From positions 496,001 to 560,000 of the forward strand of contig JAWKMN010000001.1 in NCBI GenBank assembly GCA_041392165.1: a stretch of DNA of 64,000 nt, read 5' to 3'. The translations under genes were made by a program, and so were the position numbers. Below, one piece after another: positions 35,788 through 44,042 of the stretch. Origin of the DNA: Arenibacter sp041392165. GTDB lineage: Bacteria > Bacteroidota > Bacteroidia > Flavobacteriales > Flavobacteriaceae. How positions within the stretch are numbered: position 1 is the first letter of the stretch; every line of letters begins with the position of its first letter. The notes under the pieces are model-generated. The model saw only the letters and a program-made list of their open reading frames with translations. It was not told where the DNA came from and searched no databases.

Positions 35788-36093
35788 ATGAAACTACTCA
35801 TAGTTACCGTTGTGGAGGAGTACGCTAAGGAAGTGCTAAAACTCTTTAAAAAGGCCAATATAGAGAGCTTTAGTGGCTCCGATATTGATGGCTATAAGAA
35901 CGCAGCTTCGGTGTTAATGGCATCAAACTGGTTCCCAACTGAAAAAGGGGGTGTGGAATCTGCCATGTTTTTCTCCTTTACTACAGAGGAAAATATTGAA
36001 ATTCTTTTTCCACTTATCTCAGCTTTCAACAATAATTTGGAAACCAACAACCCCATAAGGGCCGCGGTGGTTCCTATAGAAAAATATATTTGA
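35788..36093 (+). CDS. Small PII-like (ferredoxin-fold) protein, unknown role
   Basis: 101 residues, no signal peptide. The pattern beta (MKLLIVTVVEEY) - helix (AKEVLKLFKKANI) - beta - beta (ESAMFFSFTT) - helix (ENIEILFPLISAFN) - beta (IRAAVVPIEKYI) fits a PII/GlnB-like ferredoxin fold, and small proteins of this kind often follow RND pump genes in Bacteroidota. It lacks the nucleotide-binding T-loop of GlnB. Probably cytoplasmic; could sense a ligand or ion for the pump, which is inference. Confidence 0.6.
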   Translation: MKLLIVTVVEEYAKEVLKLFKKANIESFSGSDIDGYKNAASVLMASNWFPTEKGGVESAMFFSFTTEENIEILFPLISAFNNNLETNNPIRAAVVPIEKYI

Positions 36094-36114
36094 TAACCTT
36101 TTAAAAATAGTATT

Positions 36115-36327
36115 ATGATTAATAGATATATCAGGGCAATTGCAGGGGCTTTTGTCGTTATAAGCGTGGTATTGGCCATTTACGTAAATATAAACTGGTT
36201 GTGGTTTACGGTCTTTGTAGGTGTCAACCTTTTTCAATCTGCATTTACCCAATGGTGCCTTATGGAGAAAATTTTGTACAAAATTGGGGTCAGGAAAGAC
36301 TCGGAGCACATTGCTGTGAAGGAGTAA
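36115..36327 (+). CDS. DUF2892-family small membrane protein
   Basis: 70 residues with two transmembrane helices (AIAGAFVVISVVLAIYVNINWLWFTVF region) and the family's closing segment FQSAFTQWCLMEKILYKIGV. DUF2892 domains are also found fused to rhodaneses (YgaP). It is the last gene of the RND operon, 21 bases after the PII-like gene. Function unknown. Confidence 0.8.
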   Translation: MINRYIRAIAGAFVVISVVLAIYVNINWLWFTVFVGVNLFQSAFTQWCLMEKILYKIGVRKDSEHIAVKE

Positions 36328-36381
36328 AGGAGTCAATTCGATTTGGTTTCCTTCCCTTGACGGTTATTCCTAATGGTAGGT

Positions 36382-36411
36382 AAAAAAAAATGCCCCGGTT
36401 TGCCGGGGCAT
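36382..36411 (-). terminator. Rho-independent terminator of the susCD operon
   Basis: A perfect 8-base GC-rich stem TGCCCCGG/CCGGGGCA (36391-36398 and 36403-36410) with loop TTTG; on the minus strand it is followed by a run of nine T (A-run 36382-36390). It lies 44 bases past the susD stop. Confidence 0.88.
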
Positions 36412-36454
36412 TCTAAAACTAACTCAAAACTCAATAAATAAAACTCAATCTTTA

Positions 36455-38149
36455 TTACCAAGGCTTACTAACCCCTTGTAGAATCCATGGTTTGGACCAA
36501 GGTGTATCATTTTCATATTTTCCGGGCACATCGTTGGTGTGGCTGGTGGTTTCCAAAGATGATAATGCTGCATTATAATTAGCTTCATTAATATTCCTTT
36601 CTTCATCAGGATACTGAAAACGAACAGGGATTACAGATGATAGGGCAAAAGGACCAGTCTGTAGATCTGGAAGTCCCGTACGTCTCCAATCCAAATAAGA
36701 TTCGGAAGCGGTAGCAAAATTGGCAATCCATTTTTGTTCCATGATCTGGGCCAGTGTTCCGTTATAGGCAACTTCGGCATTATCTATATAATCCGCATAT
36801 GCATTACCAATACCCCAGGTTTCCAAAGATGCTTGTACTCCTTTGTTATAATTTCCTTCCGCATCTGAGCCCCAACCTTTAAGAGCAGCTTCTGCTTTTA
36901 AGAAACAAACTTCTGCATAGGATAGAACCCTAGCTTTTAAGAATTCACCACTAGCGTCTTTAAACTGATCGTTCATTAGTGATACATGTACATTACCTCC
37001 TCCCTGAACTGGGTTTGGATTTAGGTTATAGGTGTAGGGTTCGGATCCTTGATATGATACTGGGATTCCCACATAGGTACTACTAGTATCTACTAAGCTT
37101 AATCCGGCCAAGCGATCGGCTTTCCAGGTATTTTTGTCATATATCTTTAAACCATTATCGGCAAGAGTTTCTTCGTTGATATAACGTACTCCATCTACAA
37201 CTACATCATCCTCTCCACCAGGAACGTCCGCGGCAGCCACAACTTTAATCGGAATGGCAACTGGTGCAAACCAAACGCTGGCTCTTGGGTCATCAAGTTC
37301 ACGTAATCTATCGGTAAAAGTAGTACAAGGCTTAACACGATTGAATGCGGATGCTCCACCTGTAGAGCTGTTACTTGGTTGAGAAGTGCCATCGGATGTA
37401 CCTATATAGGCCAAGGCACACTCCTCATCCACACTGCTGATCAGCGGTTTGGCCAATGTGGCCGTTACACCTGCTTGCGCATAACCTGGATCTTTTTCTG
37501 ATAGCCTCATATAGTATCTTAAGGCCAAGGAGTTGGCATATTTCATCCATTTTTCTGCATCTCCTCCGAAGAAAATATCTTGACTGGCACCAAAGGCCTC
37601 TAGGCTACCCATATTGTTGGATATTGAAGCTGCAGCAGCCACAAAATCGGCAATTGCCCCTTTATAAACAGCTTCTTGGGAATCGTATGTTGGTAGAATA
37701 ACATCCTCGTCAGCTTGTATCGCATCGGTATAAGGTACATCTCCATAGTAATCTGCCAAAGTAACAAAGTTCTGCGCCATTAAGATTTGGGCTATGGCTT
37801 CATGTAAGGTATAACCTAACTCTTGAGACCGTTGTAGTGCCAATTTAGCACTACGCAAGTTTCCGTAGTAGGTATTCCATCCACTACCATCCCAATCGTA
37901 ATTGTTGTTGCCCCAAGAATCCTTTTGGGTGTATTGCACAAAAGCAGATAATTCTCCGCTATAGCCTTTACTACCCACGTCCAAAGCAGTATTCACCATC
38001 ACTTGCGTTAAAAGAAAACTTGGATTGCCTTGGCTGGGATCTACCCCGTTGGGGTTTTGGTTAATTTCTGTAAGGTCATTGTCGCACGAAGTAGCTGACA
38101 GTAGACAAACTACGAGAAATAGTTTAAATATCTTATTTAGTATACTCAT
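36455..38149 (-). CDS. SusD/RagB-family nutrient-binding lipoprotein
   Basis: 564 residues. Lipobox in LLSATSCDNDLTEINQNPNG (Cys about residue 22), the classic SusD start. TPR-type helices carry YYGNLRSAKLALQRSQELG, AQILMAQNFVTLADYYGDVPYTDA and KWMKYANSLALRYYMRLSEKDPG, and near the end LDWRRTGLPDLQ...FQYPDEERNINEANYNAA, typical of the SusD-2 subgroup. It caps the SusC barrel on the cell surface and binds the incoming glycan or peptide. Follows susC by 30 bases and precedes a strong terminator. Confidence 0.95.
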   Translation of the reverse strand: MSILNKIFKLFLVVCLLSATSCDNDLTEINQNPNGVDPSQGNPSFLLTQVMVNTALDVGSKGYSGELSAFVQYTQKDSWGNNNYDWDGSGWNTYYGNLRSAKLALQRSQELGYTLHEAIAQILMAQNFVTLADYYGDVPYTDAIQADEDVILPTYDSQEAVYKGAIADFVAAAASISNNMGSLEAFGASQDIFFGGDAEKWMKYANSLALRYYMRLSEKDPGYAQAGVTATLAKPLISSVDEECALAYIGTSDGTSQPSNSSTGGASAFNRVKPCTTFTDRLRELDDPRASVWFAPVAIPIKVVAAADVPGGEDDVVVDGVRYINEETLADNGLKIYDKNTWKADRLAGLSLVDTSSTYVGIPVSYQGSEPYTYNLNPNPVQGGGNVHVSLMNDQFKDASGEFLKARVLSYAEVCFLKAEAALKGWGSDAEGNYNKGVQASLETWGIGNAYADYIDNAEVAYNGTLAQIMEQKWIANFATASESYLDWRRTGLPDLQTGPFALSSVIPVRFQYPDEERNINEANYNAALSSLETTSHTNDVPGKYENDTPWSKPWILQGVSKPW

Positions 38150-38179
38150 GATCTTTTGTTTTTTGTTTAAAGTGCCTAA

Positions 38180-41100
38180 TTAGAAACTTACGTTAAGTTT
38201 GAAACCTACTGGAATGGTAAATGGACTTATGTTAAAGCGTTCTATACCTTGCTTAAATTGGATACCACTTCCACCCTGTGTACTTGATTCATGCTGAAAA
38301 GCCATCTCAGGGTCGATTCCTATATCGGCCTTGGTCCATAGGATAATATTTCGGCTAAATAAGGAGATATTTAGATTTTGAAGTCCTATTTTCTTAATAT
38401 GTTTATTAGGCACGGAATAGGTAAGCGAAATTTCCCTTAATTTTATGAAATCGGAATCAAAAGTTGCATTCCTGGTAAAGTCCCATCCGTAGTGATCTTG
38501 GTATCTAGTATATACCGTACCGGGGCCGCCAAGGTTCTCGGCAGTGGCCACAAAGTTGCCGTTATCGTCATAATCCCCCTGTACCCCTGGCATAAATACA
38601 CCATCGTTTAAGGTAATTCCACCTTCGGTATATGGAAGACCACCATCTGCTGAGGTGGGTCCACCAACCAAGACATAGAATTCGCCATCTTCAGAAAGGA
38701 ATCGGTCTGCATTCTCTCTTAAATAGGTTGGAACATCGGCAATATCATTAAAATTATGCAATTTATCAATCCACCTTTGGGTGTGTAGATCAGATTCCCC
38801 GTATCTGTGTGTTTGGGAAACAAACTGTCCACCTTTTCTCCAATCGAAATTCATGGAAATGCTCCAGTTCTTATAGGAAGCCGAAGTGGTCATCCCCAAA
38901 GTGAAATCTGGGTTAAAGTTACCGATTATCGGGGCAACCCTATTTCCGTCTGCATCTTCTCTGGTTCTGTCACTATTCTCGAAACCTGAATCGTCAATTA
39001 TTGGCCAGCCAAAATAAGGCGAGTTGGGATCTTCGACACGCACCAATTTGGCATCAAAAATATTTCCTATTTCTTCGCCTACCCAAGTGATTGCACCACC
39101 ACGGGCATCGGTCCATAGCGTAATGGAATTCATGCCTTCGGCCAATTCAATCACTTTGGTCCGGTTTCTGTTGAATACGAAGCCCATATCCCAACGCCAA
39201 TCACTGGAATTTAAAATAGTGGCGTTTAAACCAGCTTCTACACCAGAACTTCTCAATAGACCAGCATTGGTGTTTTTAGAGCTATATCCTGAGGAGATTG
39301 GGAGCGCAATCCCGAAAATTTGATTTTCGTTATCGGCGGTGTAATAGGTAAAATCCATACTTAACCTATTGTTAAAGAAGGCCAAATCGGCTCCTCCTTC
39401 CCAAGAGGATATACTTTCTGGTTTTAGATCTGGGTTAAGTAGTGTAGAAGGTACGGATAACAAAGATCCCGATCCCCATGAGGAACCGCCATTTAAAGTA
39501 GGTTGAAGGTTGTATGCCCCGGTATCGTTACCTACTTCCGCATAACCTGCGCGAAGCTTAAATAAGGATACCCCATTGCCGAAACCAAGAAGCCTGTTCA
39601 CCAATAAACTGGTAGATACGGAAGGGTAGAAATAGGAATTGTTATTGTCTGGCAAGGTACTGGACCAATCATTTCTTCCGGTAATGTCTACATAAAACAT
39701 ATCCTTGATACCAATACTGGCCATTCCGTACAAACTGTTTACTTGTTTTTCGTATCGGTTATAGGAGTAGATTAAATTGTCGTTGGCAATATTGGATAAG
39801 GAAAACAAACCAGGAGTTAGAAGTCCAGACCCTCTGTTTATGGTAGAATTTAACAAATTGTTTCCTTTAAGGACCCTTTGGTTACCACCTCCGGATATGG
39901 AGAAATCCCAACCCTCCAGCCTTTTGGCATAGGTCAATAAGAAATCGATATTGGTTTCATTGGTGAAAATTTTGTTGATCCCGTAGGCCCCGTTCATGTC
40001 TCTAGTATATCCTTTAGACAATTTGGTTTCCCGTACTTCGTTAATTTCATCCATATTGTAACGGACCATAGCCGTTAGGTCATCGGTAATTTTGTACTCT
40101 CCTTTAACGTTACCATAGAATCTATTTCTTTCAAAGCTATTGTTATTCTCGTAAGCTAGGAAATAAGGGTTGTTCCATTCGGTTTCTCTTGGATCGTCTC
40201 CAAAATTATAAGGTGAATTTTGGAAGATGCCTTCGTATCCCGGTAACCAATAATCTTTCATTTGGCGCACATCAATATGCGGGTTCAATTCGTAAACGGC
40301 CTGCATGGCGTTGGCACCACGGTTACCAACAGGTCTGTTGTCCGCACCAGATTTGGTATAGTTAAGACTGGTACTGACCGTAAATTTATCGGTCAACTTT
40401 AATGCCGAATTTAAACTGATGCTATGTTTGCGCAGATCCGTATTGGGGATGTTTCCTTTGTTCTTAAGATCCGAATAGGACAATCTGTAATTGATCTTTT
40501 CCGTATTGTCCTGTATGGAGATATTGTTGGTGGTGGTAATGGCCGTTTGAAAGAAATTCTTTGGATTGTTGTACGACTTTAATTCTCTTGGAACAGGAAC
40601 ACCACTGGCAATTTCCTCTGCACTATAAGGCCATTGGATGGCCATGATGCCTTTGTCCAGTTCGGGACCTGCCCAAGCGGAAGAGGTTTCACCAATGATA
40701 ATGGCTCCATAAGAATTCGCAGGGAAATTATCTTCGGTATAAGGTCTAGAACCTGTGGCAAACCTCCTATGGGTATCCAAGAATCGACTGGGAATATCAA
40801 AAACAGTACTGGAATTAATTGTTACTCCCAATCCTTTTTTTGATTTTCCAGACTTGGTGGTAATCAATATAACCCCATTACCTGCCCTGGAACCATAAAG
40901 TGCGGCAGCACTGGCACCTTTTAGAACGGTAACACTGGCAATATCGTCTGCATTGATATCAGAAATGGCATTACCGTAATCCACTTTGTTATCCCTACCA
41001 ATCTCTGTAATGTTGTTGGCCGTATTAATTACGGGAGATCCATCGATCACAAACAATGGTTGGTTGTCACTGGATAATGATGCGGCACCCCTAACATTAA

Positions 41101-41599
41101 TGTTTACAGTAGAACCTGCAACACCAGTAGAGTTGATATTTACCCCAGACACTTTACCGGAAAGAGCGTTTAAAACGTTTTCTTGGGGAACATTGTCCAG
41201 TGCATCACCACCTACTTCACTTACAGAATACCCCAAGGATTTCTTTTCCCTGGAAATACCAAGAGCGGTTACTACAACTTCTTCCAATTGTTCGGATGAG
41301 GTTGCCATAGTAACGTTTAGGGTAGATTGGTTGCCAACTGCTACTTCCTTTGTTTCCATTCCTAAATAGGAAAATACCAAAACAGCACTACTGTTCGGAA
41401 CAGTAATACTGTATATTCCATCAAAATCGGTGGTTACACCAGTGGTAGTTCCCTTAACCACCACGGACACCCCTGGGAGCAATTCGCCATCATCACTGCT
41501 GACGACTCCGGTTACACCTTGTTGTGCCAACATGATTCCGGAAACCATGCTGAACAAAAGGAAAGTCAAAAATTTCAAGCTGCTTTTTTTCATATTCAT
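38180..41599 (-). CDS. SusC/RagA-family TonB-dependent transporter
   Basis: 1139 residues; start ATG 41599 or the second ATG at 41593. Signal peptide FLTFLLFSMVSGIMLAQ; then a carboxypeptidase-regulatory-like domain (VTGVVSSDDGELLPGVSVVVKGTTTG, FSYLGMETKEV), TonB-box-like LEEVVVTALGISREKKSLGYS, the plug domain (VNINVRGAASLSSDNQPLFVIDG, VLKGASAAALYGSRAGNGVILITTK) and a large beta barrel ending FTIPVGFKLNVSF. It imports oligomers bound by SusD with TonB energy. It is transcribed divergently from the SSS/GH2 operon, with an inverted repeat between them, so both sides are likely one polysaccharide-utilisation locus. Confidence 0.96.
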   Translation of the reverse strand: MNMKKSSLKFLTFLLFSMVSGIMLAQQGVTGVVSSDDGELLPGVSVVVKGTTTGVTTDFDGIYSITVPNSSAVLVFSYLGMETKEVAVGNQSTLNVTMATSSEQLEEVVVTALGISREKKSLGYSVSEVGGDALDNVPQENVLNALSGKVSGVNINSTGVAGSTVNINVRGAASLSSDNQPLFVIDGSPVINTANNITEIGRDNKVDYGNAISDINADDIASVTVLKGASAAALYGSRAGNGVILITTKSGKSKKGLGVTINSSTVFDIPSRFLDTHRRFATGSRPYTEDNFPANSYGAIIIGETSSAWAGPELDKGIMAIQWPYSAEEIASGVPVPRELKSYNNPKNFFQTAITTTNNISIQDNTEKINYRLSYSDLKNKGNIPNTDLRKHSISLNSALKLTDKFTVSTSLNYTKSGADNRPVGNRGANAMQAVYELNPHIDVRQMKDYWLPGYEGIFQNSPYNFGDDPRETEWNNPYFLAYENNNSFERNRFYGNVKGEYKITDDLTAMVRYNMDEINEVRETKLSKGYTRDMNGAYGINKIFTNETNIDFLLTYAKRLEGWDFSISGGGNQRVLKGNNLLNSTINRGSGLLTPGLFSLSNIANDNLIYSYNRYEKQVNSLYGMASIGIKDMFYVDITGRNDWSSTLPDNNNSYFYPSVSTSLLVNRLLGFGNGVSLFKLRAGYAEVGNDTGAYNLQPTLNGGSSWGSGSLLSVPSTLLNPDLKPESISSWEGGADLAFFNNRLSMDFTYYTADNENQIFGIALPISSGYSSKNTNAGLLRSSGVEAGLNATILNSSDWRWDMGFVFNRNRTKVIELAEGMNSITLWTDARGGAITWVGEEIGNIFDAKLVRVEDPNSPYFGWPIIDDSGFENSDRTREDADGNRVAPIIGNFNPDFTLGMTTSASYKNWSISMNFDWRKGGQFVSQTHRYGESDLHTQRWIDKLHNFNDIADVPTYLRENADRFLSEDGEFYVLVGGPTSADGGLPYTEGGITLNDGVFMPGVQGDYDDNGNFVATAENLGGPGTVYTRYQDHYGWDFTRNATFDSDFIKLREISLTYSVPNKHIKKIGLQNLNISLFSRNIILWTKADIGIDPEMAFQHESSTQGGSGIQFKQGIERFNISPFTIPVGFKLNVSF

Positions 41600-41635
41600 T
41601 TATATTAATTGGTTGAGTAATTAGCATTACGTTAA

Positions 41636-41643
41636 CAAATCTA
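41636..41643 (-). promoter_or_regulatory. -7 promoter element of susC
   Basis: On the minus strand TAGATTTG matches TAnnTTTG exactly and lies 36 bases before the susC ATG. A TTG (41659-41661) is 15 bases further upstream, shorter than the usual spacing, so the -33 part is uncertain. Confidence 0.6.
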
Positions 41644-41917
41644 TTGTAAAATAATCGACAAAAAGCATAGTATTTTATTAGATACCTATTAAATTTTAAC
41701 CCTAATGCGTTAAAGATTAAGATATTGAAAAATTAAAGTTAAGATATGTTTGGTTTTTGGCAAGAATGTTTATTAAGAGAAAACAGGGCCATTTTCGACC
41801 CCCATTATTAGGGAACGATTTATGGTTAAACCAAATAATCATATGCTATAAATGAGAATGGGGATTTTACAATATTAGTAACCGGCTGACAGCTGCTTCA
41901 AGGTACAAACTGCTATA

Positions 41918-41951
41918 ATTTTAACTTAATTATCAATAAATAAGTTAAAAT
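41918..41951. promoter_or_regulatory. 11-bp inverted repeat, candidate operator
   Basis: ATTTTAACTTA (41918-41928) and TAAGTTAAAAT (41941-41951) are exact complements with a 12-base spacer. The position, 105 bases before the symporter start and 319 before susC, suits a dimeric regulator such as LacI or GntR type. No regulator gene is next to it. Confidence 0.5.
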
Positions 41952-42055
41952 ACTTAGTCTTATATCAATATACTATGTAAATGCAATAAGATTTACTTAT
42001 TTATTCACCTCTATTTGGATTTAATTTGTAGGTAATTAACCAAAATGCCAAACCA

Positions 42056-43564
42056 ATGTTAGCAGGGATAGATTATTTTATTGTAATAGCTTATATAATA
42101 GGAATGTTATTACTGGGGCTATATTTCAAAAAATTTGTCAATAGTTCCGAAGACTATTTTCTAGGAGGCAAAAGCCTCCCTTTCTGGGCCATTGGTATGT
42201 CGATCGTAGTATCGGACATTGGAGCTTTGGATTTTGTGGGGGTGTCCGGCCAAGCTTATAGATATGGTATTTCTGTCGGCAACTTTGATTGGGTAGGTTC
42301 AGTTCCTGCAATGTTGCTGGCGGCCTTTATTTTTATTCCTTATTTCTGGCGTGGGGGTATGTACACTATCCCTGAATATTTGGGCAGAAGGTATAACCAA
42401 AAAGTGAGGACCATTGCATCTATAACTTGGATTTTGTTCTTTGCCTTGGATTTGGGCGTGCTTTTTTGGGCCAGCGCGGTACTATTAAATATACTTATGG
42501 GATGGCCAATATGGATTTCAATAGTAGCTACAGCGGGTGTGGTTGGTTTATACACCTATTTTGGAGGGATTACCGCTGTAATTATGACCGATGTTGTTCA
42601 GTTCGTTATAATGTTCATTGGAGGCTTTGCCCTAGTTTTTCTGAGTCTTTACGAAGTTGGAGGATGGGATAATATGGTAGATAAAATTGCAACAATGGGG
42701 CCGGAGTATCAAAGCCACTTCGATATTATTCAACCACAGGATACGAAATCGCCCTTTCCTTGGACCGGAATCCTGTTTGGCCTAACCTTTGTCATGGCCA
42801 ATGCGTATATGATAGGGAACCAGTCCATTGTACAGCGATGCCTTACCGCAAAAAATGACTGGCACGCCAAGGCGAGTATGATTTTTGGATCTGCACTTAA
42901 AATGTTTATTCCAATCTTGGTTTTGTTTCCTGGGCTTATGGCTGTAGTGGTTCATCCCGGATTGCTGGACGGAGATCAGGCGCTGCCAATGATGATCAAA
43001 TCCATTTTGCCCCCTGGTTTGGTCGGACTTATGTTCGCCGCATTTTTTGCAGGACTTATGTCCAGCGTGGATTCCTTATTAAATTCTACGGCTACTTTAT
43101 TTACAAAGGATATTTACGAACCGTATATTAAAAAAGGGGCGGATGACAAACATTATTTAAGGGTTGGACAGATCACGACCCTGGTGCTGTTACTATTAGG
43201 AGTGGCTACCTCACCTATTAGCAGTGATTTCCCTGGGATTTATGTGGCCATACAAACCTTTATGTCCTATTTCCAGGGGCCAATATTCGCCATTCTCCTT
43301 TTGGGGATATTCTGGAAACGAACTACGGAATGGGGAGGACTTTCGGCATTGGTCATAGGGATCGGATTTGCCATTTACCTCAATGTGTTCAAGGAGCAAT
43401 TCTTCACCATAGAAGACCCCTTTCTCTATATTTCCTGGTGGTCCTTCCTATTAGGGTTTATCATTAATATAGTAGTAAGTCTGCTCACCAAGAAACATAC
43501 CGATGAACAGCTTAAAGGCTTGGTGTTTAGTTCAAAAATTTTAGTGGAAAATAAAAAACTGTAA
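42056..43564 (+). CDS. SSS-family sodium:solute (sugar) symporter
   Basis: 502 residues with about 13 membrane helices. The start LAGIDYFIVIAYIIGMLLLGLYFKKFVNSSEDYFLGGKSLPFWAIGMSI is the standard SSS opening, with the family signature around GLMFAAFFAGLMSSVDSLLNSTATLFTKDIY (near residue 330), where Ser/Thr residues ligate Na+. The best resemblance is to SGLT-like sugar carriers found in Bacteroidota sugar operons. It starts the plus-strand half of the locus and feeds monosaccharide or amino sugar to the cytosolic enzymes downstream. One base separates it from the next small gene. Confidence 0.93.
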   Translation: MLAGIDYFIVIAYIIGMLLLGLYFKKFVNSSEDYFLGGKSLPFWAIGMSIVVSDIGALDFVGVSGQAYRYGISVGNFDWVGSVPAMLLAAFIFIPYFWRGGMYTIPEYLGRRYNQKVRTIASITWILFFALDLGVLFWASAVLLNILMGWPIWISIVATAGVVGLYTYFGGITAVIMTDVVQFVIMFIGGFALVFLSLYEVGGWDNMVDKIATMGPEYQSHFDIIQPQDTKSPFPWTGILFGLTFVMANAYMIGNQSIVQRCLTAKNDWHAKASMIFGSALKMFIPILVLFPGLMAVVVHPGLLDGDQALPMMIKSILPPGLVGLMFAAFFAGLMSSVDSLLNSTATLFTKDIYEPYIKKGADDKHYLRVGQITTLVLLLLGVATSPISSDFPGIYVAIQTFMSYFQGPIFAILLLGIFWKRTTEWGGLSALVIGIGFAIYLNVFKEQFFTIEDPFLYISWWSFLLGFIINIVVSLLTKKHTDEQLKGLVFSSKILVENKKL

Positions 43565-43565
43565 T

Positions 43566-43781
43566 ATGTTCAATTTTGACTGGCTTTCCGGTGTTTCCCA
43601 AGAAACTGCAAAAATGATATTTCTTTCTTTGTATGCATTAATAGGTCTTTTGGTGCTATTATTGCCCACGGAGTATATTTATCAGGGCATTGCCAAGGAA
43701 GATAGGCACTGGTGGAACAATTTAAAGTTATGGTCCATTGCCGTACTTTGTATTTTGGCGTCGATCTATAATCATTTTTAA
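43566..43781 (+). CDS. Small two-helix membrane protein
   Basis: 71 residues. Hydrophobic helices at about 17-38 (IFLSLYALIGLLVLLLPTEYI) and 55-68 (LWSIAVLCILASIYNHF). Not a family I can name. It begins one base after the symporter stop, so it is translated with it; a role as an accessory subunit of the symporter is a reasonable guess. Confidence 0.7.
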   Translation: MFNFDWLSGVSQETAKMIFLSLYALIGLLVLLLPTEYIYQGIAKEDRHWWNNLKLWSIAVLCILASIYNHF

Positions 43782-43798
43782 CCCCTTAATAAAAAAGT

Positions 43799-44029
43799 AT
43801 GGAGACTAATGAAATAAATGCGCGATTAAAGTCCGCTCAAATTAATAATGCTCTTGGATTTTTCATAATGGCTTTTGGGGTTATTGTACTTTTTGCAATG
43901 ATCTATACGGAAACCTTTGTGGAACATATGACCGATATGGTTGCCGGTTTAATATTAATATCCATTGGAGGGGGAATGATGTGGAAGTCCAGAAGAACCA
44001 TAAAGAAATTAAAATCCGAGAAGGAATAA
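43799..44029 (+). CDS. Second small two-helix membrane protein
   Basis: 76 residues; helices at about 18-38 (ALGFFIMAFGVIVLFAMIY) and 45-63 (MVAGLILISIGGGMMW), then a basic tail KSRRTIKKLKSEKE. No family recognised. It follows the first small gene by 17 bases and precedes GH2 by 13 bases. The two proteins might form a complex with the symporter. Confidence 0.68.
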   Translation: METNEINARLKSAQINNALGFFIMAFGVIVLFAMIYTETFVEHMTDMVAGLILISIGGGMMWKSRRTIKKLKSEKE

Positions 44030-44042
44030 TAAAATAGACATA

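Larger units (their letters stand above)
41600..42055. other. Divergent control region between susCD and the SSS operon
   Basis: No gene. Very AT-rich. It contains a -7 element for susC (41636-41643) and a long inverted repeat (41918-41951). On the plus side, TTTAATTTG near 42020 is a one-off match to a -7 element for the symporter gene. Confidence 0.65.

Noticed and set aside
41629..42055. Possible CRISPR or tandem repeats in the AT-rich control region
   Set aside because: No regularly spaced repeats; only one inverted repeat.
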